Assembly: GCF_025985425.1 (NCBI RefSeq) | Contig: NZ_CP094972.1 | Span: forward strand, 2,046,001-2,110,000 | Source: Entomomonas sp. E2T0 | GTDB lineage: Bacteria > Pseudomonadota > Gammaproteobacteria > Pseudomonadales > Pseudomonadaceae | DNA: 64,000 nt | Reading direction: 5' to 3' | Shown: positions 18,187-27,615 of the stretch, piece after piece | Layout: every line of letters begins with the position of its first letter | How positions within the stretch are numbered: position 1 is the first letter of the stretch | Program-made: the position numbers and the translations under genes | Notes under the pieces: model-generated | The model's database searches: none | What the model saw: the letters and a program-made list of their open reading frames with translations, nothing else | Told to the model about the DNA's origin: nothing

Positions 18187-18678
18187 TTACGATGAATACT
18201 CTTTTTTCATATTTTCGTACTGTTGTTCGAGATTTTGTCGAATTTCACGTCTTTGCTTAGCTTGATGGAAACGTCTAATACCATCTTTGGTAGAAGGAGT
18301 TAGTGGTGGGACTTTACAAGGCTTACCATCATCACCAATAGCAACCATGGTAAAAAAACAACTATTGGTGTGACGTACACTTTTTTGCTTAATATTTTCA
18401 GTAACAACTTTTATGCCTATTTCCATAGAGGTATTACCTGTATAGTTAACTGAAGCAAGAAAGTGTACTAATTCACCAACATGGATAGGTGCACGAAACA
18501 TTACTTGATCCACTGAGAGAGTTACAGCATAAACACCAGCATAACGACTAGCACAGGCGTAAGCCACTTCATCCAACAGTTTTAGTAAGGTACCGCCATG
18601 AACATTACCTGTAAAATTCGCCATATCTGGAGTCATTAAGACGGACATAAACAGTTCTGAATTGTTTGGAATTTGCAT
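18187..18678 (-). CDS. Hotdog-fold acyl-CoA thioesterase (YciA/BACH type)
   Basis: 163 aa. Contains the hotdog signature GNVHGGTLLKLLDEVAYACA and the RAPIHVGELVHFLASVNYTG strand pair. Hydrolyses acyl-CoA thioesters in the cytoplasm; chain-length preference cannot be inferred. The C-terminal tail is highly charged (KQRREIRQNLEQQYENMKK). Divergent from the downstream antiporter gene. Confidence 0.85.
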   Translation of the reverse strand: MQIPNNSELFMSVLMTPDMANFTGNVHGGTLLKLLDEVAYACASRYAGVYAVTLSVDQVMFRAPIHVGELVHFLASVNYTGNTSMEIGIKVVTENIKQKSVRHTNSCFFTMVAIGDDGKPCKVPPLTPSTKDGIRRFHQAKQRREIRQNLEQQYENMKKEYSS

Positions 18679-18840
18679 AGTTAATTATTCTCGAATAAGC
18701 ATATATCTAAATAGTTGTGAAATTAATACTAATAAATAGATACATTTAATAGCAATAAATTCACTTTTTCTATTAAAATGTGTTTTTACGATTTCTCTAC
18801 AAATAACATAACCCAATTTTTATTTTTATAGGAGGCCATC

Positions 18841-20595
18841 TTGCACCACGCTACTAGTTTTCTCCAAGATTTGGCTATTCTTATGCTATTTGCAGGCGTA
18901 ACGATTATTATTTTTACTCGATTAAAACAGCCTATTGTTCTAGGTTACATGGTAGCAGGCTTTCTTATAGGCCCTTATTTTATTAAGCCAGGCCTTATCA
19001 GTGATAGAGAAAGTATTGAAACATTATCCCAATTGGGGGTAATTTTTTTGATGTTCTGTTTAGGCTTAGAGTTTAGTATTCGACGATTATTCTCAGTAGG
19101 TGCCACAGCATTTACAGTGGCATTATTAGAAATTGTGGTAATGGTATGGTTAGGCCATGAAATTGGCCGTTTCTTTGGCTGGGGAAAAATGGACACCTTA
19201 TTCTTAGGTGCATTATTAGCCATGTCTTCTACCACAATTATTGTTAAAGCATTAAATGACCTAAAAATGAAACATGAGCGATTCGCGCAATTAGTGTTTG
19301 GTGCGTTGATTGTGGAGGATATTTTAGGGATTGGTATTATTGCTTTACTCTCTGGTATTGCAACATCTGGCGGTGAGATTGATACTGCTAACGTGATGAC
19401 AACCATTAGTAAGCTAGTGCTATTTATGGTGGTGTCCTTAGTGATAGGGATTATCATGGTACCACGTATACTCTCTTATATTGCACGCTTTCAAAGTGAT
19501 GAAGTGATGCTGGTGAGTGTGCTAGGGATTTGCTTTGGTTTTTGTTTAGTGGTTATTTCTCTTGATTATAGCGTGGTGTTAGGTGCCTTCTTAGTGGGTG
19601 CCATTATGGCGGAATCCAGACAGTTAGCTCAAATAGAACGTATTATTGAACCAGTTCGTGACTTATTTAGTGCTATATTCTTTGTTACTATTGGTATGTT
19701 GATGGATCCCTCTATCCTCAAAACTTATTCGTTAGAAATTTTTGTTATTGCTGTAGCGGTAATTGTTGGTAAGTTTGTTTCTTGTGGGTTAGGTGCGTTT
19801 ATTACAGGAAATGATGGTAAAACTTCATTAAGAGCAGGTATGGGATTATCGCAGATTGGTGAGTTCTCTTTTATTATTGCTGCATTAGGGATGAGTTTAG
19901 GCGTAACCAGTGATTTTCTATACTCTATCGTAGTGGCTGTATCAGTCATTACCACGTTAACAACACCTTATTCAATAAAATTGGCTGATCCATTATCAAG
20001 AGGGCTAGCTAAGATCATTCCCACACCTATTAGTAAAGTATTTACTGCTTATACACAATGGGTTGACCATATTCGCTTACATGGTGATAAAGCAGTGTTA
20101 GCAGGAATGATCCGTAAAATCATTATGCAAGTAGGTATTAATCTATCATTAGTGATCGCTATTTTCTTAGCTGTTGCTTATTTTGTAGGGCCTATTAGTG
20201 AATGGCTAGGTAATTGGGTTACAAAAGTTGATTATCGTAAAGCTATTATTTGCGGTGTTGCAATGATTTTATCATTACCTTTTTTAATCGCTGCCTATCG
20301 TAAATTAAAAGCGTTATCTATGTTATTGGCAGAGATGAGCCTGAAAGGCAGTAATATTAAACTACAACGAGTGATTGCTGAGGTGATTCCAGCCTTATCC
20401 ATGATAGCTATTTTAGTACTACTGTCAGCATTATCTTCTACTATTTTACCTTCCCGTGAAACACTGATTATTGTGATAGCAGTTACTGCGGTTTTAACAT
20501 TAATACTTTGGCGTTGGTTTGTAAAAATCCATTCTAGATTGCAAATAGCATTATTTGAAACCTTAGAAAATAATCAAGAAAACCATCATAAGTAG
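18841..20595 (+). CDS. CPA2 cation:proton antiporter without RCK domain
   Basis: 584 aa starting from TTG, supported by AGGAGG 5 nt upstream. N-terminal antiporter domain with YMVAGFLIGPYFIKPG and VEDILGIGIIALLSG motifs. Instead of a TrkA-N domain, the C-terminal 180 residues carry further membrane helices (MQVGINLSLVIAIFLAVAYF, ALSMIAILVLLSALSSTI). This is a different subfamily from the YbaL-like gene 800 bp away. The transported ion is probably K+ or Na+ but is not determined by sequence. Confidence 0.85.
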   Translation: MHHATSFLQDLAILMLFAGVTIIIFTRLKQPIVLGYMVAGFLIGPYFIKPGLISDRESIETLSQLGVIFLMFCLGLEFSIRRLFSVGATAFTVALLEIVVMVWLGHEIGRFFGWGKMDTLFLGALLAMSSTTIIVKALNDLKMKHERFAQLVFGALIVEDILGIGIIALLSGIATSGGEIDTANVMTTISKLVLFMVVSLVIGIIMVPRILSYIARFQSDEVMLVSVLGICFGFCLVVISLDYSVVLGAFLVGAIMAESRQLAQIERIIEPVRDLFSAIFFVTIGMLMDPSILKTYSLEIFVIAVAVIVGKFVSCGLGAFITGNDGKTSLRAGMGLSQIGEFSFIIAALGMSLGVTSDFLYSIVVAVSVITTLTTPYSIKLADPLSRGLAKIIPTPISKVFTAYTQWVDHIRLHGDKAVLAGMIRKIIMQVGINLSLVIAIFLAVAYFVGPISEWLGNWVTKVDYRKAIICGVAMILSLPFLIAAYRKLKALSMLLAEMSLKGSNIKLQRVIAEVIPALSMIAILVLLSALSSTILPSRETLIIVIAVTAVLTLILWRWFVKIHSRLQIALFETLENNQENHHK

Positions 20596-20611
20596 TTTAT
20601 AAAAAAGACTG

Positions 20612-20720
20612 TAACTATTGCGCGATATTTTATACATTGTTGAATGACTTTGCTGTACTAGTTGTACTGTCTTCAGTCATTCACCCTGTCTAAAAATGCA
20701 TAGAAATAGCTATAAAAAAT
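20612..20720. repeat. Dispersed hairpin repeat, copy 2
   Basis: Second copy of the element near 14.5 kb, again immediately after a stop codon. The stem here is GAATGACT/AGTCATTC: the G-C pair of copy 1 is replaced by A-T with both arms changed together. The loop keeps TTGTACTGTCTTC, and CTGTCTAAAA follows. Confidence 0.75.
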
Positions 20721-20863
20721 AACTTATTGTTTATTTTTAACATTATAAATATTTTTTTGACAATCCCTAAACATATTTTCGACATGCCGTCTGCTATTTT
20801 TTGCATCACTAGGGTTAACCTATTTTTTGTTATTTATTAACTTAAGATGCTGGATTATTTAAT

Positions 20864-22507
20864 ATGTTTAATTTTAAAAGACTATCTTGTAACAGCTTAG
20901 TTTTTGTCATTGTTTGTGCAGTTTTCTTTGTACTTTTTCAAAATATTGCTTTTTTTTATAAAACTGTTCAATTACTAGAGATGGATAGCTTTACAGACTA
21001 TTTATTAGTTGGCTCTTTTTTTATTTTTATCTTCTGTTTTCTGAATATTCTATTTTCAATTATTTTAGTAGGTTTTTTAAGAAAGCCACTGATTATTATT
21101 TTGCTGTTTTGTAGTGCTGGCGCTAACTATTTTTCTTATTTGTATAATATTTATATAGATAAAGACATGATACAGAATGTCATGCAAACTAACCCTGGTG
21201 AAGCTGGTGCATTAATTACAGTTAAGTTAGTCATCTGGTTATTAGTGTTTGCAGTATTACCCAGTATCTTTGTTATTTTAGTTAAAGTTAATAAAGTATC
21301 TTTTGCAAGATCAGTAGCTTATAGATTGGCTAATATTACTTTATCAATTATTGTTTTAGTGGCTGTGTCCTACCCAATGTATAACCAATATGCTTTTTTT
21401 ATTAGAGAAAAAACCAATAACCAAATTACTAAGTTAATAACACCCAGTAATTATGTTCATGGTTTGATTAGTTATAGTAAAGATCTATTCAAAAAACAGT
21501 TACCCTTTATACATGTTGGTGAGGATGCTAAACGTGAGCAACTAGCGGATCACAAGAAAAAATTAATGATTATTGTGGTAGGGGAAACTTCACGAGCAAT
21601 GAATTTTTCATTAAATGGTTATTCTAAAGAAACCAATCCATTATTAAAACAGCAAGATATTATCAATTTTGCACAGGTGAGTTCTTGTGGTACTGCTACG
21701 GCCGTTTCTGTACCTTGTATGTTTTCGGTAATGCCAAAGAATCGCTATAAAGAGAGTGTTGCTGAACGTCAGGATAATTTATTAGATATTCTAAATAGAA
21801 CAGGTGTTAATGTTCTTTGGAAAGAAAATGATGGCGGTTGTAAAGGTGTTTGTGATCGGATTACATCAATCCGTTTAAAAGATATTTATCCAAAGGAATC
21901 CTGTCCAGATGGTTTATGTTATGACATACATTTATTAGATAATTTAGACAATTATATTAATGAACGTACGGATGATACTGTTATCGTGTTGCATACCAAT
22001 GGTAGCCATGGGCCTGCTTATTATCGACGTTATCAAAAAGCGCAGGAGAAATTTATTCCAGCATGCAGTACTAATGCCGTAGAGACGTGTACTACAGAAG
22101 AGTTGGTTAATGCCTATGATAATACTATTGTGAATATAGACTATGTGTTAAATGAAACGATAGAGCTATTGCAAAAGCATTCTGATAAATTCTCAACGGC
22201 TATGCTTTATGCTTCAGATCATGGCGAGTCGTTAGGCGAGAATGGCATTTACCTACATGGTATGCCTTATAGTATAGCTCCTAAAGAACAAACCCATATT
22301 CCGATGATTTTCTGGTTATCAAAAGATTTTTTAGCGGATAATAAGATAGATAAATCTTGTATGTTAGCCAGTGCAAAAAATAAAGAAGCTTCTCATGATA
22401 ATTTATTTCATACAGTATTAGGAGCAATGAATGTAACAACTGAAGTGTATAACCCTAAGCTTGATTTATTTAAAGGTTGTGAGAGTGGTTGGATTGTCAA
22501 TTATTGA
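20864..22507 (+). CDS. eptA: EptA-type lipid A phosphoethanolamine transferase
   Basis: 547 aa. Five N-terminal membrane helices (residues 10-175) precede a periplasmic sulfatase-fold domain. Catalytic features are intact: VGETSRAMNFSLNGY (metal Glu), CGTATAVSVPC with nucleophile Thr279 and disulfide pair Cys275/Cys285, SDHGESLGENGIYLHG (metal Asp-His and His). It transfers phosphoethanolamine from PE to lipid A, lowering negative charge and giving polymyxin resistance. It lies between two cation-sensing two-component systems, but I found no convincing PmrA or PhoP box in its 268-bp upstream region. Confidence 0.92.
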   Translation: MFNFKRLSCNSLVFVIVCAVFFVLFQNIAFFYKTVQLLEMDSFTDYLLVGSFFIFIFCFLNILFSIILVGFLRKPLIIILLFCSAGANYFSYLYNIYIDKDMIQNVMQTNPGEAGALITVKLVIWLLVFAVLPSIFVILVKVNKVSFARSVAYRLANITLSIIVLVAVSYPMYNQYAFFIREKTNNQITKLITPSNYVHGLISYSKDLFKKQLPFIHVGEDAKREQLADHKKKLMIIVVGETSRAMNFSLNGYSKETNPLLKQQDIINFAQVSSCGTATAVSVPCMFSVMPKNRYKESVAERQDNLLDILNRTGVNVLWKENDGGCKGVCDRITSIRLKDIYPKESCPDGLCYDIHLLDNLDNYINERTDDTVIVLHTNGSHGPAYYRRYQKAQEKFIPACSTNAVETCTTEELVNAYDNTIVNIDYVLNETIELLQKHSDKFSTAMLYASDHGESLGENGIYLHGMPYSIAPKEQTHIPMIFWLSKDFLADNKIDKSCMLASAKNKEASHDNLFHTVLGAMNVTTEVYNPKLDLFKGCESGWIVNY

Positions 22508-22513
22508 TTAATT

Positions 22514-22612
22514 ATGAAAAGTACAAAGCATTTATTTGTTATTACAGGAGGGCTAGGCTTTGGTAAAGCGACACTGATTCGAGAGTTAGTAGTAAAGAAT
22601 TGCTTGCTATAA
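22514..22612 (+). pseudogene. Remnant of a P-loop ATPase/kinase N terminus
   Basis: 32 codons after eptA encode MKSTKHLFVITGGLGFGKAT followed by LIREL, which reads like the start of a P-loop protein (TGGPGSGKTTLI) with a damaged Walker A: Pro to Leu, Ser to Phe and the essential Thr replaced by Ala. The frame then stops inside a terminator. I interpret it as the decayed 5' end of a lost gene. Confidence 0.5.
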
Positions 22613-22640
22613 AAAAGCCCTCTTAAAAAGAGGGCTTTTT
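22613..22640. terminator. Bidirectional Rho-independent terminator between eptA and pckA
   Basis: AAAGCCCTCTT and AAGAGGGCTTT pair around a short A-rich loop, with A- and T-tracts outside. Serves both convergent genes. Confidence 0.9.
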
Positions 22641-22656
22641 ATTTAGCTTAAAACTA

Positions 22657-24192
22657 TTATAACTTAGGGCCTGCATTACGGATTTCATCAGAAACTTCAA
22701 ATTTCTTGAAGTTTTCAATAAATTTGCTAGCCAGTTCGCTTGCTGCTTCATCATAGGCAGCAGTATCAGCCCAAGTATTACGAGGGTTAAGTAAGTTAGT
22801 TTCAACGCCTGGTACGGCTTTAGGTACATCAAGGTTGATGATATCTAAATGTTCAGTCTCAGCACCAATTAATGCACCACTTTGAATGGCCGCAATCACG
22901 CCACGGGTAGTTGGAATGCTGAAACGTTTACCAACACCATAACCACCACCAGTCCAGCCAGTGTTTACAAGGTATACTTTAGAGCCAAATGAATTAATAC
23001 GCTTAATTAATAGTTCTGCGTATTCACGAGGTGGGCGTGGGAAGAAAGGCGCACCAAAACAGGTAGAGAAAGTAGATTTAATACCGCTACCAGAACCCAT
23101 TTCAGTAGAACCTACTAATGCAGTATAACCTGATAAGAAGTGATAAGCTGCTTGTTCATTATTTAAGATGGATACAGGAGGTAATACACCTGTTAAGTCG
23201 CAAGTTAAGAAGATAACTGCATTCGGTTCGCCACCTTTGTTTTCTTCAGCACGTTTGGCAATAAAGTCACGTGGGTAGCAAGCACGAGTATTTTGGGTTA
23301 GGCTATCATCTGTGTAATCTGGTTGACGTTGATTATCTAAAACCACATTCTCTAATACGGTACCAAATTGGATAGCTTTCCAAATAACAGGCTCATTCTT
23401 TTCAGTTAAATCAATACACTTAGCGTAACAACCGCCTTCGATATTAAATACCGTACCAACACCCCAACCATGTTCATCATCACCAATTAAATAACGGCTT
23501 TCATCTGCAGAAAGGGTAGTTTTACCAGTACCTGATAAACCAAAGAATAAAGTGACATCACCTTGTTCACCCATGTTAGCGGCGCAGTGCATAGGCAATA
23601 CATCTTTTTCTGGTAATAAGTAGTTTTGCACAGCAAACATTGACTTTTTCATTTCACCTGCATAACGCATACCTGCAAGTAATACGCGCTTACGAGCAAA
23701 GTTCAGAATTACTACGCCATCAGAGTTAGTGCCATCACGCTCTGGGTTACAAACAAAGTTAGGCGCGTTTAATACTTGCCACTCATCAATATTATGAGGG
23801 TTATATTGTTCTGGATTAATAAATAAAGCGCGACCAAAGAGGTTATGCCAAGCTGTTTCTGTGGTCATCTTAACTGGTAAGTAATGGTTAAGATCAGAAC
23901 CTACATGGACATGAGAAACAAAGTGATCTTGTTCATTAATATAGGATTCTACACGTTGCCAAAGGGCGTCGAACTTATCTGCAGGAAATGGTTTGTTGAC
24001 AGTACCCCAATCAATTTTATCTTTTGTGCTTGGTTCTTCAACAATAAAGCGATCAGCAGGGGAGCGGCCTGTGCGACGACCTGTTTGAACCACTAATGAC
24101 CCATTAGCGGCAAATTCACCTTCCTTACGTTGAATAGCTTCTTCAATAAGTTGTGCAATACTAATATCGGTGAAAATGGTAGTTTGACTCAT
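22657..24192 (-). CDS. pckA: Phosphoenolpyruvate carboxykinase (ATP)
   Basis: 511 aa; converts oxaloacetate plus ATP to PEP, the first step of gluconeogenesis. The P-loop [18 protein letters not shown], the adjacent LIGDDEHGW metal-binding segment and the N-terminal [10 protein letters not shown] substrate loop are all present. In P. aeruginosa pckA lies beside hslO; here hslO is 28 kb away, indicating rearrangement. A small GTCGG/CCGAC hairpin lies just before the start codon on the transcript. Confidence 0.96.
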   Translation of the reverse strand: MSQTTIFTDISIAQLIEEAIQRKEGEFAANGSLVVQTGRRTGRSPADRFIVEEPSTKDKIDWGTVNKPFPADKFDALWQRVESYINEQDHFVSHVHVGSDLNHYLPVKMTTETAWHNLFGRALFINPEQYNPHNIDEWQVLNAPNFVCNPERDGTNSDGVVILNFARKRVLLAGMRYAGEMKKSMFAVQNYLLPEKDVLPMHCAANMGEQGDVTLFFGLSGTGKTTLSADESRYLIGDDEHGWGVGTVFNIEGGCYAKCIDLTEKNEPVIWKAIQFGTVLENVVLDNQRQPDYTDDSLTQNTRACYPRDFIAKRAEENKGGEPNAVIFLTCDLTGVLPPVSILNNEQAAYHFLSGYTALVGSTEMGSGSGIKSTFSTCFGAPFFPRPPREYAELLIKRINSFGSKVYLVNTGWTGGGYGVGKRFSIPTTRGVIAAIQSGALIGAETEHLDIINLDVPKAVPGVETNLLNPRNTWADTAAYDEAASELASKFIENFKKFEVSDEIRNAGPKL

Positions 24193-24454
24193 GTGGAATT
24201 CCTGTCGGTTTAGCCCGACTCTTTTATATTAAAAATGATTACTAATTAAGAAAATTTTTCAATTATGCCAGATTAAACGCTGATGATAAATAATTTTGAT
24301 AAAAAAGACTGGAGACAAATTGATGCAACTCCTTATAATGATCTGCATGTTAGTGCTAATATTTTATTATTTATAAGGGTTTTTAGCTTGCTAAATAATG
24401 GTTTATTAGCTTTATATAAGTGAGTTGATTGATTCAGTGGTCGTAAATAACGAT

Positions 24455-25372
24455 ATGATGTTTAAACAGTTTTCAGTAAAACAAGGATTGTTGGTTGTTG
24501 CTATAGTCGGTTGTCTGCTAGCTAGTGTATGGGGGACTCCCATTCAAGCACAATGGTTAGATAATCCAGTTTCACAACCAATCGGGCAAAGTCTAGTAGT
24601 CAATGATAGGGTGGCTAGTCAATTATTACCTCCTATCAAAGAAGCACCACAACTTATTAATGACTATATTGTAAAGGATAAGCAAGCTAATACAACATTA
24701 GCGATGGCTACTAGCCCCAATATTCCAAATAGTACGCGGGCGAGTAATGTTATAAGCCAATATACACCTGCTTTAAAAAGACAGCTTGAAGCAAGAGGTT
24801 TGCAGTTAGGTAGCCCTATTTTAATTCGTATTTTTAAAGTACCTTCTATTTTAGAAGTGTGGATAAAAAAAGATAATAAATATGTATTATTTAAAACCTA
24901 CTCTATTTGTCGTTTCTCAGGAAAACTAGGGCCAAAACTTAAAAATGGTGATCATCAAGCACCAGAAGGATTTTATACTGTGCCTGCCAGTGCTTTAAAT
25001 CCTAATAGTAGTTATTTTCTATCCTTTAATTTAGGTTACCCCAATCAATACGATCGTTATTATAATCGTACCGGTAGCTTATTGATGGTACACGGTGAGT
25101 GTGCGTCAGTAGGTTGCTATGCCATGACCAATGCACGTATGTCAGAAATTTATACCTTGATGTACAAGGCTTTTGCTAATGGACAGACGGGTATTCAGGT
25201 GCATGCTTATCCTTTTGCTTTAACTGAAAATAATATGCGCAAAATGAAAAAGCATCCTTGGTATGGTTTTTGGTTAAATTTAAAACAGGGCTATGATACG
25301 TTTAATACCACTCATCAACCATTACGAGTATCTGTTAATGAGGGTAGATATCAATTTAAAACAATTAATTAA
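24455..25372 (+). CDS. L,D-transpeptidase-family protein (YafK/DpaA type)
   Basis: 305 aa from the ATG giving MMFKQFSVKQG; an upstream in-frame TTG is less likely. N-terminal signal or anchor segment (LLVVAIVGCLLASVWG), about 80 variable residues, then a YkuD-like domain: IFKVPSILEVWIKKDN, LGYPNQYDR, and the catalytic MVHGECASVGCYAMTN motif with nucleophilic Cys in SVGCYAM. The HGxCxSxGCYAMTN form is that of YafK/DpaA, which cleaves lipoprotein-peptidoglycan links in E. coli. The C-terminal 60 residues are extra. The ribosome-binding site is weak. Confidence 0.8.
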   Translation: MMFKQFSVKQGLLVVAIVGCLLASVWGTPIQAQWLDNPVSQPIGQSLVVNDRVASQLLPPIKEAPQLINDYIVKDKQANTTLAMATSPNIPNSTRASNVISQYTPALKRQLEARGLQLGSPILIRIFKVPSILEVWIKKDNKYVLFKTYSICRFSGKLGPKLKNGDHQAPEGFYTVPASALNPNSSYFLSFNLGYPNQYDRYYNRTGSLLMVHGECASVGCYAMTNARMSEIYTLMYKAFANGQTGIQVHAYPFALTENNMRKMKKHPWYGFWLNLKQGYDTFNTTHQPLRVSVNEGRYQFKTIN

Positions 25373-25381
25373 CACAATATA

Positions 25382-25397
25382 TTAAGTTTAGATTAAG
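25382..25397 (+). promoter_or_regulatory. BqsR-type tandem box (TTAAG-N6-TTAAG)
   Basis: TTAAG TTTAGA TTAAG exactly matches the binding site I recall for P. aeruginosa BqsR (TTAAG-N6-TTAAG). It lies 10 bp after the L,D-transpeptidase stop and about 130 bp upstream of the BqsR-like gene, so autoregulation is likely. Confidence 0.6.
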
Positions 25398-25528
25398 CTC
25401 TACTGGGTAATCTAATACTTATATAAAGTGTTTCAATAGTATTTGTATGATGGTTGTTAGGAACATTGCTTAAGTATTATTAAAATGCTAGTTCGGATTA
25501 TTAAAAGTCAATAAGGGGTAAATACAGG

Positions 25529-26197
25529 ATGCGTTTATTATTAGTTGAAGATCATGTACCTTTAGCCGACGAATTATTAGCTATGTTTCACAGTCAAGGA
25601 TATGCCGTAGATTGGTTGGCAGATGGACGTGATGCTATTGTACAAGGTGCTTGTGAACCTTATGATGCGGTCATACTTGATTTAGGATTACCAGGTGTTT
25701 CTGGCTTAGAAGTATTACAGTCATGGCGAAAATTAAAATTAACAGTGCCCGTGCTTATTTTAACAGCTCGCTCTTCATGGTCTGAAAGAATTGAAGGATT
25801 AAAGGCTGGTGCTGATGACTATTTAGTTAAGCCTTTCCATCCTGAGGAATTATTATTACGTATTCAAGGTTTATTACGTCGTGCTAAAGGCGTAACTAAT
25901 GATACTAAATTAGTGGTGCAAGGGTTAGAGCTTGATGAATCGTTGCAAGTAGTGATTAATGGTGATGAGCAAATAGAACTTACCGCTTCAGAGTTCAAGC
26001 TACTACGTTATTTTATGTTGCATCCAAGTAAGATACTGTCTAAAACTCATCTAAATGAACATATTTATGATGGTGAGACAGAACGTGACTCTAATGTTAT
26101 CGAAGTACATATCAATCATTTACGTCGTAAATTAGGTAAAGATATTATTGAGACTAAGCGTGGTCAAGGCTACCGCTATAACGGAGTAGATCATTGA
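25529..26197 (+). CDS. BqsR/CarR-like OmpR-family response regulator
   Basis: 222 aa: receiver domain with Asp51 (VILDLGLPG) and Lys in LVKPFHPEE, then a winged helix ([35 protein letters not shown]). It resembles what I remember of P. aeruginosa BqsR (CarR), a regulator responding to Fe(II) and calcium, more than PhoP, which is encoded separately 4 kb downstream. The exact BqsR-type box upstream supports this. Overlaps the kinase gene by 4 nt. RBS: AAGGGG about 11 nt upstream. Confidence 0.8.
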   Translation: MRLLLVEDHVPLADELLAMFHSQGYAVDWLADGRDAIVQGACEPYDAVILDLGLPGVSGLEVLQSWRKLKLTVPVLILTARSSWSERIEGLKAGADDYLVKPFHPEELLLRIQGLLRRAKGVTNDTKLVVQGLELDESLQVVINGDEQIELTASEFKLLRYFMLHPSKILSKTHLNEHIYDGETERDSNVIEVHINHLRRKLGKDIIETKRGQGYRYNGVDH

Positions 26198-27507
26198 AAT
26201 CCATCCAGCGGCGGCTAAATTTAGGATTAGCTGGTGCTATTTTAATGGTAGGACTAATCTTAACGCAATTAGGTATTTTGTTATTTGATACAGGGTTACG
26301 TAACTATTTTGAACATGACTTACAGGAAGAAACAGAATATTTAGTAACTGCAGTAGTGCGTAATAATCAAGCTATTTATGTGAATGATGATCGTATTAAT
26401 CCTATCTATACGCGACCTTATTCAGGGCGTTATTATGTGATTGAATCAGGTGGTAATATTTGGCGCTCTCGTTCTCTGTGGGATTTTGAGTTTTTAACAG
26501 CTAATCAGGAAGGGTTACTACCAAAACTAGTAGCAGGGCCTAATAATCAACGATTACTTACCTTTCGTGCTGACTTTCAAAAATATGGTTATGATGTAAA
26601 AGTTACAATTGCAAGAGACTATGAGCCGATTTTAACTTCCTTTCAAAGTATTCAATATTGGGGCGTTGTAGGCATTGTATTAGCTTTATTAATGATTGTG
26701 GTTTTACAACGGATTGTTATTTTTAAAGCACTACGCCCCTTAGGCCAAATACGCGAAGAAATCGAACAGTTACAACGTGGTTTAAGAACAAGCTTAGATA
26801 AAGAAGTACCTGTTGAGTTGAAACCACTAGTTGAGCAGGTTAACCAACTACTCATTTATACAGGCAATCAATTAAAACGCTCACGGAACTCGCTTGGCAA
26901 TTTAGGGCATGCATTAAAAACACCTTTGGCTGTACTAATGAGTGTAATGGCGCGTCCTGAGTTTGATAAGATTCCAAAAGTTAAGTTGCTCATGAAGGAG
27001 CAATTAGAAGCAATAGAGCAATTATTGGTGAGAGAGCTTAATAAAGCGAAAATAGTTGGGGATGTACTGCCGGCTTCTTATTTTGTGTGTGATAAAGAGC
27101 TGCCAACGCTAATTGAAGTATTGCATATGGTACACAATGAGCGAGTGGCATTGGAATGGCATGTGCCAGAAGCTCTTAGATTGCCTTGGAATAAAGATGA
27201 TATTTTAGAACTATTAGGCAACTTATTAGATAACGCCTGTAAATGGGCACAAGGCAAAGTAAGGCTTATTATTACGGAAGAGGCAGATCATTATCAGTTA
27301 GTTATTGATGATGATGGACCAGGCATTAGTGAAAACCAATATGAAGAAGTATTGAGTAGAGGTGTTCGTTTAGATGAGCAAACAGCTGGCCATGGTTTAG
27401 GTTTAGGTATTGTGAAAGACATGATCGAAAGTTGGCAGGGAGAGCTAAGTTTGGATCGTAGTGAATTAGGCGGATTACAAGTCACCGTTGTGTTACCCAA
27501 ACGTTAA
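26194..27507 (+). CDS. BqsS/CarS-like sensor histidine kinase
   Basis: 437 aa: TM1 about residues 10-32, a periplasmic domain of about 120 residues ([23 protein letters not shown]), TM2 about 153-175, HAMP linker, His239 in [13 protein letters not shown] box [13 protein letters not shown], and G boxes DDDGPG and GHGLGLGIV. Partner of the overlapping regulator. In P. aeruginosa BqsS a periplasmic RExxE motif is linked to Fe(II) sensing; the comparable place here reads QEETE (residues 44-48), with Gln instead of Arg if the alignment is right. Confidence 0.8.
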   Translation: MKSIQRRLNLGLAGAILMVGLILTQLGILLFDTGLRNYFEHDLQEETEYLVTAVVRNNQAIYVNDDRINPIYTRPYSGRYYVIESGGNIWRSRSLWDFEFLTANQEGLLPKLVAGPNNQRLLTFRADFQKYGYDVKVTIARDYEPILTSFQSIQYWGVVGIVLALLMIVVLQRIVIFKALRPLGQIREEIEQLQRGLRTSLDKEVPVELKPLVEQVNQLLIYTGNQLKRSRNSLGNLGHALKTPLAVLMSVMARPEFDKIPKVKLLMKEQLEAIEQLLVRELNKAKIVGDVLPASYFVCDKELPTLIEVLHMVHNERVALEWHVPEALRLPWNKDDILELLGNLLDNACKWAQGKVRLIITEEADHYQLVIDDDGPGISENQYEEVLSRGVRLDEQTAGHGLGLGIVKDMIESWQGELSLDRSELGGLQVTVVLPKR

Positions 27508-27528
27508 TGTTAATTACAAAAATTAACA
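27508..27528. promoter_or_regulatory. Inverted repeat between the BqsS-like gene and slyB
   Basis: TGTTAATT and AATTAACA are perfect 8-bp arms around 5 nt, starting at the stop codon of the kinase gene. No T-tract follows. It could be an operator for slyB or a weak 3' hairpin. Confidence 0.35.
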
Positions 27529-27615
27529 ATATGGCTTAGCCTTTTACTAAAAGACTAATGATAAAAATAACAAACTGGTGTTTAATACTACCATGCTTGA
27601 TCGTGGAGAGAACTT

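Noticed and set aside
18975-19457. 160-codon open frame antisense to the second antiporter gene
   Set aside because: Same reason: shadow of membrane-helix codons, no motifs, no ribosome-binding site.
20721-20863. PmrA or BqsR box upstream of eptA
   Set aside because: A single CTTAAG half-site occurs, but the partner at the required spacing does not match.
27529-27615. PhoP box upstream of slyB
   Set aside because: Only one half-site-like TGTTTA is present (in GGTGTTTAAT); the second direct repeat at 11-bp spacing is missing.
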